Made by a program: the position numbers and the translations under genes. The notes beneath the pieces are model-generated. The model had not been told where the DNA came from. It saw nothing but the letters and a program-made list of their open reading frames with translations, and did not search any database. Of a stretch of 64,000 nt of DNA, positions 34,005-45,144 are shown one piece after another. Source of the DNA: Cherax quadricarinatus (taxonomy: Eukaryota; Arthropoda; Malacostraca; Decapoda; Parastacidae); the NCBI RefSeq assembly GCF_038502225.1, contig NC_091391.1, positions 7,444,213 through 7,508,212 on the forward strand. The letters run 5' to 3'. Position 1 is the first letter of the stretch, and each line of letters begins with the position of its first letter.

Positions 34005-34340
34005 ATACCACTCCCACGAGCCCTCCTAGGGCGGGGATGGTGCTAGAGCCAGAGCTTGCTACCACCTGCAGCTCCCAGGACTGCCACTCCCACGAGCCCC
34101 CATGGGGCGGGGCAGATGGCAGACCAGAGGCCTAGCTTCTCCCTACGAGCCCCGTGAGGGCGAGGAATGGGGCTAGGCCTGGGGACAGTTGGTCCCGAAG
34201 CTGAGGAGGTACTTGTACCTCCTCCCATGGGAGACATAGGTCTCAAGACACTCCCACGACAGGGAACCAAGGCCGGGTCACCATCTGGAAAAGTCCCTGG
34301 CCGGGAGAGTACCAGCGAATCAAGACCAACAACACCTCTA
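34005..34340. repeat. Dispersed GC-rich repeat with CCACTCCCACGAGCCC copies
   Basis: CCACTCCCACGAGCCC occurs at 34010 and 34084, with related CTCCCTACGAGCCCCGTGAG at about 34138. Frames of 124 and 98 residues cross it but show no domain. I recall it as an interspersed retroelement piece. Confidence 0.4.
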
Positions 34341-34654
34341 ATTAACTTCGACTCGCCCGCTTTGTTGCTAGCGCTACGACTGTTTTGTGTAATGAAAGTA
34401 ATTGGTATAATACGCACAAGAGGTGGAAAAACACACTTGATTAGAGTTCAGGATATTTATTAGTGATAACGTTTTTGTTACCTGCGTTTTCTTGTTTTAA
34501 TACAGAGATATATATATGTATGTTTGCCAGGACGGGTTCTGGCAGTGATGTACCGTTTACAGCCTTATGACAGTGGCATTCATTCATTCATTAGAGATTC
34601 GCCGGTATTTCCGGCCCGGGTCTTCTCCATATGGTGACTCGGCTAAATGACAAT
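34341..34654. other. Interval ending in a dispersed motif before the 35-bp array
   Basis: TTCGCCGGTATTTCCGGCCC and GGGTCTTCTCCATATGGTGA (34597-34636) resemble a common decapod interspersed motif and lead straight into the array. Confidence 0.4.
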
Positions 34655-37600
34655 GGCACGGTGAGTCGTCTTCACAGGCCCATGACTGGGACACCGTGAG
34701 TCGTCTTCACAGTCCTATGACAAGGGCACGGTGAGTCGTCTTCACAGGTCCATGACAGGGACACGGTGAGTCGTCTTCACAGGTCCATGACAGGGACACG
34801 GTGAGTCGTCTTCACAGTCCTATGACAAGGGCACGGTGAGTCGTCTTCACAGGTCCATGACAGGGACACGGTGAGTCGTCTTCACAGTCCTATGACAAGG
34901 GCACGGTGAGTCGTCTTCACAGGTCCATGACAGGGACACGGTGAGTCGTCTTCACAGTCCTATGACAAGGGAACGGTGAGTCGTCTTCACAGTCCTATGA
35001 CAACGGCACGGCGAGTCGTCTTCACAGGTCCATGACAAGGGCACGGTGAGTCGTCTTCACAGTCCTATGACAAAGGCACGGTGAGTCGTCTTCACAGTCC
35101 TATGACAAAGGCACGGTGAGTCGTCTTCACAGTCCTATGACAAGGGCACGGTGAGTCGTCTTCACAGTCCTATGACAGGGACACGGTGAGTCGTCTTCAC
35201 AGTCCTATGACAAGGGCACGGTGAGTCGTCTTCACAGGTCCATGACAGGGACACGGTGAGTCGTCTTCACAGGTCCATGACAGGGACACGGTGAGTCGTC
35301 TTCACAGGTCCATGACAGGGACACGGTGAGTCGTCTTCACAGGTCCATGACAGGGACACGGTGAGTCGTCTTCACAGTCCTATGACAGGGGCACGGTGAG
35401 TCGTCTTCACAGTCCTATGACAAGGGCACGGTGAGTCGTCTTCACAGTCCTATGACAAGGGCATGGTGAGTCGTCTTCACAGTCCTATGACAAGGGCACG
35501 GTGAGTCGTCTTCACAGGCCCATGACAAGGACACGGTGAGTCGTCTTCACAGGCCTATGACAAGGGCACGGTGAGTCGTCTTCACAGTCCTATGACAAGG
35601 GCACGGTGAGTCGTCTTCACAGGCTCATGACTGGGACACGGTGAGTCGTCTTCACAGTCCTATAACAAAGGCACGGTGAGTCGTCTTCACAGGTCCATGA
35701 CAGGGACACGGTGAGTCGTCTTCACAGTCCTATGACAAGGGCACGGTGAGTCGTCTTCACAGGTCCATGACAGGGACACGGTGAGTCGTCTTCACAGTCC
35801 TATGCCAAAGGCACGATGAGTCGTCTTCACAGGTCCATGACAAGGACACGGTGAGTCGTCTTCACAGTCCTATGACAAGGACACGGTGAGTCGTCTTCAC
35901 AGGCCCATGACAAGGACACGGTGAGTCGTCTTCAAAGTCCTATGACAAGGGCACGGTGCGTCGTCTTCACAGGTCCATGACACGGACACGGTGAGTCGTC
36001 TTCACAGGCCTATGACACGGACACAGTGAGTCGTCTTCACAGTCCTATGACAAGGGCATGGTGAGTCGTCTTCACAGGTCCATGACACGGACACGCTGAG
36101 TCTTCTTCACAGGCCCATGACACGGACACGGTGAGTCGTCTTCACAGGCCCATGACACGGACACGGTGAGTCGTCTTCACAGGCCCATGACACGGACACG
36201 GTGAGTCGTCTTCACAGGCCCATGACACGGACACGCTGAGTCGTCTTCACAGGCTCATGACACGGATACGGTGAGTCGTCTTCACAGTCCTATAACAAAG
36301 GCATGGTGAGTCGTCTTCACAGGTCCATGACAGGGACACGGTGAGTCGTCTTCACAGTCCTATGACAAGGGCACGGTGAGTCGTCTTCACAGGTCCATGA
36401 CAGGGACACGGTGAGTCGTCTTCACAGGTCCATGACAGGGACACGGTGAGTCGTCTTCACAGTCCTATGACAAGGGCACGGTGAGTCGTCTTCACAGGTC
36501 CATGACAGGGACACGGTGAGTCGTCTTCACAGTCCTATGACAAGGGCACGGTGAGTCGTCTTCACAGGTCCATGACAGGGACACGGTGAGTCGTCTTCAC
36601 AGTCCTATGACAAGGGAACGGTGAGTCGTCTTCACAGTCCTATGACAACGGCACGGCGAGTCGTCTTCACAGGTCCATGACAAGGGCACGGTGAGTCGTC
36701 TTCACAGTCCTATGACAAAGGCACGGTGAGTCGTCTTCACAGTCCTATGACAAAGGCACGGTGAGTCGTCTTCACAGTCCTATGACAAGGGCACGGTGAG
36801 TCGTCTTCACAGTCCTATGACAGGGACACGGTGAGTCGTCTTCACAGTCCTATGACAAGGGCACGGTGAGTCGTCTTCACAGGTCCATGACAGGGACACG
36901 GTGAGTCGTCTTCACAGGTCCATGACAGGGACACGGTGAGTCGTCTTCACAGGTCCATGACAGGGACACGGTGAGTCGTCTTCACAGGTCCATGACAGGG
37001 ACACGGTGAGTCGTCTTCACAGTCCTATGACAGGGGCACGGTGAGTCGTCTTCACAGTCCTATGACAAGGGCACGGTGAGTCGTCTTCACAGTCCTATGA
37101 CAAGGGCATGGTGAGTCGTCTTCACAGTCCTATGACAAGGGCACGGTGAGTCGTCTTCACAGGCCCATGACAAGGACACGGTGAGTCGTCTTCACAGGCC
37201 TATGACAAGGGCACGGTGAGTCGTCTTCACAGTCCTATGACAAGGGCACGGTGAGTCGTCTTCACAGGCTCATGACTGGGACACGGTGAGTCGTCTTCAC
37301 AGTCCTATAACAAAGGCATGGTGAGTCGTCTTCACAGGTCCATGACAGGGACACGGTGAGTCGTCTTCACAGTCCTATGACAAGGGCACGGTGAGTCGTC
37401 TTCACAGGTCCATGACAGGGACACGGTGAGTCGTCTTCACAGTCCTATGCCAAAGGCACGATGAGTCGTCTTCACAGGTCCATGACAAGGACACGGTGAG
37501 TCGTCTTCACAGTCCTATGACAAGGACACGGTGAGTCGTCTTCACAGGCCCATGACAAGGACACGGTGAGTCGTCTTCAAAGTCCTATGACAAGGGCACG

Positions 37601-38890
37601 GTGCGTCGTCTTCACAGGTCCATGACACGGACACGGTGAGTCGTCTTCACAGGCCTATGACACGGACACAGTGAGTCGTCTTCACAGTCCTATGACAAGG
37701 GCATGGTGAGTCGTCTTCACAGGTCCATGACACGGACACGCTGAGTCTTCTTCACAGGCCCATGACACGGACACGGTGAGTCGTCTTCACAGGCCCATGA
37801 CACGGACACGGTGAGTCGTCTTCACAGGCCCATGACACGGACACGGTGAGTCGTCTTCACAGGCCCATGACACGGACACGCTGAGTCGTCTTCACAGGCT
37901 CATGACACGGATACGGTGAGTCGTCTTCACAGTCCTATAACAAAGGCATGGTGAGTCGTCTTCACAGGTCCATGACAGGGACACGGTGAGTCGTCTTCAC
38001 AGTCCTATGACAAGGGCACGGTGAGTCGTCTTCACAGGTCCATGACAGGGACACGGTGAGTCGTCTTCACAGTCTTATGACAAGGGCACGGTGAGTCGTC
38101 TTCACAGGTCCATGACAGGGACACGGTGAGTCGTCTTCACAGTCCTATGACAAGGGCACGATGAGTCGTCTTCACAGGTCCATGACAAGGACACGGTGAG
38201 TCGTCTTCACAGTCCTATGACAAGGACACGGTGAGTCGTCTTCACAGGCCCATGACAAGGACACGGTGAGTCGTCTTCAAAGTCCTATGACAAGGGCACG
38301 GTGCGTCGTCTTCACAGGTCCATGACACGGACACGGTGAGTCGTCTTCACAGGCCTATGACACGGACACGGTGAGTCGTCTTCACAGTCCTATGACAAGG
38401 GCACGGTGAGTTGTCTTCACAGGTCCATGACACGGACACGCTGAGTCGTCTTCACAGGCCCATGACACGGACACGGTGAGTCGTCTTCACAGGCCCATGA
38501 CACGGACACGGTGAGTCGTCTTCACAGGCTCATGACACGGATACGGTGAGTCGTCTTCACAGGCCCATGACACGGACACGGTGAGTCGTCTTCACAGGCC
38601 CATGACACGGACACGGTGAGTCGTCTTCACAGGCCCATGACACGGACACGGTGAGTCGTCTTCACAGGCCCATGACACGGACACGGTGAGTCGTCTTCAC
38701 AGGCCCATGACACGGACACGGTGAGTCGTCTTCACAGGCCCATGACACGGACACGGTGAGTCGTCTTCACAGGCCCATGACAAGGGCATGGTGAGTCGTC
38801 TTCACAGGTCCATGACACGGACACGCTGAGTCGTTTTCACAGTCCTATGACACGGACAGAGTCGTCTTCACAGGTCCATGACACGGACAC
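34655..38890. repeat. 35-bp satellite with 1,645-bp and 700-bp higher-order repeats
   Basis: About 120 units of CACGGTGAGTCGTCTTCACA plus GGTCCATGACAGGGA or GTCCTATGACAAGGG. Rare variants recur at fixed distances: GGGAACGG (34970 and 36615), GCACGATGAG (35811 and 37456) and TTCAAAGTCC (35931 and 37576), all 1,645 bp apart (47 units). The last two recur again 700 bp on (38156 and 38276; 20 units). The two 1,645-bp blocks are almost identical, so the duplication is recent. Confidence 0.97.
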
Positions 38891-38964
38891 GGTGAACATT
38901 CGTGTCAACTGGAGTACCGTGTATATACAGAGATAATTAATCAATAGTATTTATATTGGCAGGA

Positions 38965-40888
38965 GTCAGATCAGTTTATTTGTTGATTTATTTATTTGAA
39001 TATGATACAGAAAAGTACAAGGAATACAGTTATTACAGTGCAACATGCCGAAGCACCTTGTATGCAGAACATTATGGGCAGCTTAAATTAACTTAAGATT
39101 AACTAAGCAATGATATATTCAGTGTTACAAAAATTATTGTAAACAGATAATAATTTAGTACAGGAGAGTATTACAAAGACAGGTCATATGGTCATTACTG
39201 TGTTGTTGTGTAATCACTAGAATGGAGTATTATGTTAGGTAATGAAGTTAAATAGTAACAAAATTTGATTGGGTCACAGGTTGACATTTATGAGATACAA
39301 TAATGAGATACATGTATGAGATACAATTTATGAGATACAATTATTCAGTATTTATTTAGTTGTGGATGAGTAAGTGATTTTTGAGAAGAGACTTGAATTT
39401 ATAAACAGGTAGTGTTTCTTTTATATTTACAGGTAATGAATTCCAGATTTTAGGGCCTTTTATGTGCATTGAGTTTTTGCATAGTGTGAGATGGACACGA
39501 GGAACATCAAAGAGTGATCTGTGCCTTGTGTTATGGTCATGTGTTCTGTTGAGGTTGGCAAGGAGATGTTTGAGGGGAGGGTTAATATCAGAGTTAAGTG
39601 TTCTATGTATGTAATAGGTGCAGTAATAAGTATGGATGTTTTGTATGGTGAGTAGGTTGAGTGTTTTGAATATTGGTGGAGTGTGCTGCCTGTAGTGAGA
39701 ATTTGTTATTCTAACTGCAGCCTTTTGTTGGGTAATTAGTGGTCTGAGATGGTTAATTGTTGTTGAGCCCCATGCACAAATTCCATAGGTGAGATAGGGG
39801 TAAATAAGAGAGTGATAAAGGGCCAGGAGGGCTGACTATGGAACATAGTACCGTATCTTCGATAGTATGCCTACAGTCTTGGAAATTTTCTTAGAAATTT
39901 GTTGTATATGTGTATGAAATTTGAGTCTATTATCGAGGTGGATTCCTAGGAATTTTCCCTCTGTTAGCTTTGTGATAGGTGATCCGTTTATCGTTATGTT
40001 AAGAGGTACATCTGTAGCTCTGTTACCAAACTGAATGTAGTAGGTTTTGTCAATGTTTAGTGTAAGTTTGTTAGTCCTCATCCAGGTAGATATTTTCTGT
40101 AATTCGGTATTTACAGTATTGGCTAGCGTGACTGGGCTCGGGTGAGAGAAGACGTATGTAGTGTCATCTGCAAATAGTGTGGGTTTGAGTAATTGCGAAG
40201 CATTTGGTAGGTCATTTATGTATAGGAGAAAGAGAAGAGGGCCAAGGACACTTCCCTGTGGGACACCAACTGTAATTGGTTGTGCGGAAGAGTTTACCCC
40301 ATTTGCGTACACATATTGGCTTCTGTTGCTGAGGTAAGACTTGAGGTAGTTGAGGGAGTGCCCTCTAATACCATAGTGTGACAGTTTTATGTGGAGCAAG
40401 TCATGGTCAACTGTATCAAAAGCTTTACGTAAGTCAATGAAGATCCCCAGTGGGACTTCTTTTTTCTCTATTGCAGTGTATATATGTTCTAGCATGTGTA
40501 TAATAGCATCATTAGTATTTTTATTAGGCCTGAATCCAAATTGGCAGGGGTTGAGTATGTTTTGGGAGATGAGGTAGGAGTAGATGCACTTATGGATTAA
40601 TTTTTCAAAGATTTTTGAGAGAGGGTGTAAGTTGGATATTGGCCTATAGTTATTCAACTCTGTTTGGTCTCCTCCTTTACGGATCGGGGTGACCCTTGCT
40701 ATTTTGAGAACTGTAGGGAAGGTGGAGGATTCAATGGATTTGTTAAAGAGTGTTGCAATGATTGGTGATAGCACCTGTGACACTTTTTTGTATATAATGG
40801 GTGGTAAGGTATTTAAATCTCCTGTCTTGTTTTTTAGTTTGTTGGTTAGGTAAGGCTCGTCAGGAAACAGGACAAGTGTTTCCTGCAT
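38965..40888 (-). mobile_element. CR1/L2-type LINE, 5' truncated
   Basis: The minus-strand element carries the reverse transcriptase (below) and a 3' untranslated region (39355 to about 38965) with GTATGCAGAACATTATGGGC and a TTTATT-rich end. The endonuclease domain is missing. The related tail at 19035-19300 shows more than one copy exists. Confidence 0.85.
39356..40888 (-). pseudogene. LINE reverse transcriptase with a single in-frame stop
   Basis: The frame opens at 40888, mid-protein for a LINE. Residues 60-95 (IARVTPIRKGG, NNYRPISNL) begin the polymerase. FIDLRKAFDT (Asp 152) and LFADDTT (Asp 241/242) hold the catalytic aspartates, GVPQGSVLGP (208-217) precedes the active site, and KFLGIHLDNRLKF is the thumb-side motif. 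TAG at 39836-39838 ends a 350-residue stretch. I translated past it: the same frame runs on without a break for 159 codons (SALLALYHSLIYPYLTYGIC onward, to HLLIHN) and stops at TAA 39356-39358. One nonsense change therefore separates the two parts. The enzyme copies element RNA at a nicked target. Confidence 0.93.
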
Positions 40889-41179
40889 TTGGCCCGTTGA
40901 CTGCCATTGTCGGGTGGGAACTTGAGCAGAGGTATTATAAGCTGGCTGAGGAAGGGCGCCGCCCCTTCGGCTTCCTTCGTCGCTGTGGCCGGAGAAGTGG
41001 CACTGGATTCATTGTTGTTGTAGCCTCCTCTGGACGAGGCTGCTGCTCAGTGGTGAGGGCTTTGATTCTAGAGGCTGAACAGCTGGAGTTTTCCATGCTG
41101 TCTTGACACAGCAGAGCCTCTCCGGCCAGTGCAGCTTCCAAGCATGATGCTTCTTGCAGCAGTTTGAACATATAGATTC

Positions 41180-41330
41180 CGTAGCTTCACCTTTCTTCAG
41201 TCGGGTGAGATGAGCTACAGATGCCTCATATTTCCTTAAACTGACATCGGGTACTGAGGTGGTTGTACCTGTGGCACCTGAAGCATCTCAAAGGTTCTGG
41301 GTTGTACGTCCTAACAGCAACCGAGATCTA
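41180..41330 (-). pseudogene. Gag-like CCHC zinc-knuckle relic
   Basis: On the minus strand CFRCHRYNHLSTRC fits C-x2-C-x4-H-x4-C. A second knuckle-like CSNCCKKHHAW follows in another frame. Stops and a frameshift lie between them. Such double knuckles occur in ORF1 of I/Jockey-type LINEs. It lies beside the assembly gap and 300 bp upstream of the reverse transcriptase on the same strand, but no endonuclease lies between them. They may be parts of one deleted element or of two. Confidence 0.6.
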
Positions 41331-41400
41331 ACTGAGCTGGGAGAGGTTGTCTATGATGGATCAAGATCTGCCTCGTAGGCTGTCGTTCTTCTTGGCTCGG

Positions 41401-41500
41401 NNNNNNNNNNNNNNNNNNNNNNNNNNNNNNNNNNNNNNNNNNNNNNNNNNNNNNNNNNNNNNNNNNNNNNNNNNNNNNNNNNNNNNNNNNNNNNNNNNNN
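41401..41500. other. Assembly gap, 100 N
   Basis: Exactly 100 unknown bases, the usual placeholder for a gap of unknown size. Confidence 1.
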
Positions 41501-42244
41501 TCAATTTGTGAATGGAAACCTACCAGCCCTCATCACCTTCCCTATTTTGGCCCATTTCTGGCCCAGTTATGGCCCGATTCTGGTCCAGCACCGGTCGGTC
41601 AGTGTCCCAGTGTACCCCAGAGCGCTGCAACAATCACCGCTTTCGATTCAAAATCTATTTACTGTTGAAACAATTACAAATTCCGTAGTTGATGTCCATT
41701 CCCAGAGGGACAAGGGCACAGTTGGCCGGCCTCCCGCCTTCATATTACCTTCGGCTATTTCTTCCCCTTAACCGGTCCCTCGGGACGCGGTGGTCAGCCT
41801 GGACCGAGGGGAGGTGTACCACGGAACCCCTCACTCACTATTTTCACGCCCTGCTCTCTGGAATTAACAGGTAAACGGGTTTTCCCTTGCGTTGGGTGCG
41901 TTCTGTTTTCACCCCTGTTGAGGGTTTCTTGTCCGTGAGCCGTTTTTTTTGGCTTCGGCGTTAGGGGAAACTAAGATGTTTTGTAGCCGCCGTCTTTTTT
42001 TGTGGCTGGAGTTGAGGTGTGGTTTATGTAGGAGGCAAATAGCGTGGCACTGGTGCCAAGGGGGTGTCAGCAGGTGCCTTGACCTGAATGTAATGACTCC
42101 TGGCCCCTCTGGGAAAGAGGGGGAATGCAAGTGGCTTGTGTCAGGGTCCGGTCAGGACACCCTTAAAGAGTTCAACTTGAGGAACGTGTGTTGGTGTTGG
42201 TCCAAGACCTAAGCTGTCAGGACCCGAGGTGGTACAGGCCTACA
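41501..42244. other. Unrecognised sequence after the gap
   Basis: Higher GC than most of the window. The 87-residue frame 41949-42212 (TPGPSGKEGECKWLVSGSGQ) looks protein-like, and one possibility is LINE ORF1, but I cannot name a family. Confidence 0.25.
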
Positions 42245-43690
42245 AGGACGAGCAATGGTCTTTAAGAACCACCAATGGCCCTTGAGGATCACCAATGGCC
42301 TTAAGGGACTATCAATGGTACTTCGAAAAATATCAACGGTCCTCGATGACCACCAATGGTCTTTAGGGACTATCAGTGATCCTCAAGAACCAGCAATGGT
42401 CTTGAGGGACTATCAGTGATCCTCAAGAACCAGCAATGGTCTTGAGGGACTATCAGTGATCCTCAAGAAACAGCAATGGTCTTGAGGGACCATCAGTGAT
42501 CCTCAAGAAACAGCAATGGTCTTGAGGGACCATCAGTGATCCTCAAGAAACAGCAATGGTCTTGAGGGACCATCAGTGATCCTCAAGAACCAGCAATGGT
42601 CTTGAGGGACCATCAGTGATCCTCAGGAACCAGCAATGGTCTTGAGGGACTATCAGTGATCCTCAAGAACCACCAATGGTCTTGAGGGACCATCAGTGAT
42701 CCTCAAGAACCACCAATGGTCTTGAGGGACCATCAGTGATCCTCAAGAACCACCAATGGTCTTGAGGGACCATCAGTGATCCTCAAGAACCAGCAATGGT
42801 CTTGAGGGACCATCAGTGATCCTCAAGAACCACCAATGGTCTTGAGGGACCATCAGTGATCCTCAAGAACCAGCAATGGTCTTGAGGGACCATCAGTGAT
42901 CCTCAAGAACCAGCAATGGTCTTTAGGGACCATCAGTGATCCTCAAGAACCAGCAATGGTCTTGAGGGACTATCAGTGATCCTCAAGAACCAGCAATGGT
43001 CTTGAGGGACCATCAGTGATCCTCAAGAACCAGCAATGGTCTTGAGGGACTATCAGTGATCCTCAAGAACCAGCAATGGTCTTGAGGGACCATCAGTGAT
43101 CCTCAAGAACCAGCAATGGTCTTGAGGGACCATCAGTGATCCTCAAGAACCAGCAATGGTCTTGAGGGACCATCAGTGATCCTCAAGAACCAGCAATGGT
43201 CTTGAGGGACTATCAGTGATCCTCAAGAACCACCAATGGTCTTGAGGGACCATCAGTGATCCTCAAGAACCACCAATGGTCTTGAGGGACTATCAGTGAT
43301 CCTCAAGAACCACCAATGGTCTTGAGGGACCATCAGTGATCCTCAAGAACCAGCAATGGTCTTGAGGGACCATCAGTGATCCTCAAGAACCAACAATGGT
43401 CTTGAGGGACCATCAGTGATCCTCAAGAACCAGCAATGGTCTTGAGGGACCATCAGTGATCCTCAAGAACCAGCAATGGTCTTGAGGGACCATCAGTGAT
43501 CCTCAAGAACCAGCAATGGTCTTGAGGGACCATCAGTGGTCCTCAAGAACCAGCAATGGTCTTGAGGGACTATCAGTGGTCCTCAAGAACCAGCAATGGT
43601 CTTGAGGGACTATCAGTGATCCTCAAGAACCACCAATGGTCTTGAGGGACCATCAGTGGTCCCTTGAAGACTAACAGTGGTCCTACTCAT
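42245..43690. repeat. 40-bp satellite, about 36 copies
   Basis: The unit is CTTGAGGGACCATCAGTGAT followed by CCTCAAGAACCAGCAATGGT. CTTGAGG and CCTCAAG are exact inverted repeats 13 bp apart, so every unit can fold. Variants are CAT/TAT and CAGC/CACC. The left 100 bp are degenerate. Confidence 0.97.
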
Positions 43691-44099
43691 GGCGGTCCTC
43701 TTTACATGCACCAAATTCTATAGATTCTTTTGTTAATTTCTATGTAATTCAGTGGATAGATTAGACCTGTTTTTGAAAGCGAATTAGAAAGTGATTTTGA
43801 AGGAGCTTGGTTCATGTTAGGGATTACTACTGCTGGGTATCCCCGTATCCCTTAACCCCAGCCCCCTCCATTCACTGCACTCACACAATCCTCTTAGAAA
43901 CATGCACTAGGCATCACATGGAAACTAGCATTTGATTTTTTTCTAATTTCTAAGGTTAAATTTCCGCCTATCCATTGCAAAATGAACCCCAGTCTTTATC
44001 CAAGGTAGATACAGGGATACTTGAGGTTTGAAGTCGATCGGATGAGGCAGTCTCCAGTTTTTATAAGGATACCAAAATTATTTGATGAAATTGGGGATT
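43691..44099. other. Interval without recognised features
   Basis: Ordinary composition with no frame above 60 codons and no repeat recognised. Confidence 0.5.
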
Positions 44100-45075
44100 G
44101 GTATTGAAATTTGGCTGACTGGCTGGCTGACTGGCTGGCTGACTGTTTGGCTCGCTGGCTGACTGACTGTTTGGCTGACTGACTGTTTGGCTGACTGTTT
44201 GGCTGACTGTTTGGCTGGCTGACTGGCTGGCTGACTGTTTGGCTGACTGACTGTTTGGCTGACTGTTTGGCTGACTGTTTGGCTGGCTGACTGTTTGGCT
44301 GACTGTTTGGCTGACTGTTTGGCTGGCTGACTGGCTGGCTGACTGTTTGGCTGACTGACTGTTTGGCTGACTGTTTGGCTGACTGTTTGGCTGGCTGACT
44401 GGCTGGCTGGCTGTTTGGCTGGCTGACTGGTTGGCTGACTGGCTGGCTGACTGTTTGGCTGGCTGACTGGTTGGCTGACTGGCTGGCTGACTGTTTGGCT
44501 GGCTGACTGGTTGGCTGACTGGCTGGCTGACTGGTTGGCTGACTGGCTGGCTGACTGTTTGGCTGGCTGACTGGTTGGCTGGCTGACTGGTTGGCTGACT
44601 GGCTGGCTGACTGTTTGGCTGGCTGACTGGATGGCTGGCTGACTGTTTGGCTGACTGACTGGTTGGCTGGCTGACTGTTTGGCTGGCTGACTGTTTGGCT
44701 GACTGACTGGTTGGCTGGCTGACTGTTTGGCTGGCTGACTGGTTGGCTGGCTGACTGGTTGGCTGACTGACTGGTTGGCTGACTGGATGGCTGGCTGACT
44801 GGTTGGATGGCTGGTTGACTGACTGGTTGGCTGGCTGACAGGTGGCTGACTGACTGGTTGGCTGACTGACTGGCAGGATGGCTGACTGGTTGGCTGGCTG
44901 ACTGGTTGGCTGGCTGACTGACTGGCTGACTGGTTGGCTGGCTGACTGGTTGGCTGACTGACTGGTTGACTGACTGGTTGGTTGGCCGACTGACTGGTTG
45001 GCTGGCTGACTGGTTGGCAGATTTACTGGTTGCCTGGCTGGCTGGCTGGCTGGCTGACTGGCTGACTGACTGACT
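44100..45075. repeat. GGCTGACT/GGCTGGCT/GTTTGGCT low-order satellite
   Basis: Built from 4-bp steps (TGGC, TGAC, TGTT). A longer block of GTTTGGCTGACT steps is repeated between 44140 and 44400. The 354-residue minus-strand Ser/Gln/Pro frame is an artefact of the 4-bp period. Confidence 0.95.
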
Positions 45076-45144
45076 AAATTGTTCCAGCCATGATACTGTG
45101 TGTACATCACAACGGTCGTGTACACATGACTGTGTGCATAATGA

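Noticed and set aside
34655..38890. CRISPR-like regular array
   Set aside because: Units are contiguous 35-mers with variants of the same sequence and no unique spacers. The context is a eukaryotic satellite.
44061..45125. Ser/Gln/Pro-rich 354-residue frame resembling a low-complexity secreted protein
   Set aside because: It is explained by 4-bp steps of TGGC/TGAC. There is no signal peptide and no flanking coding sequence.
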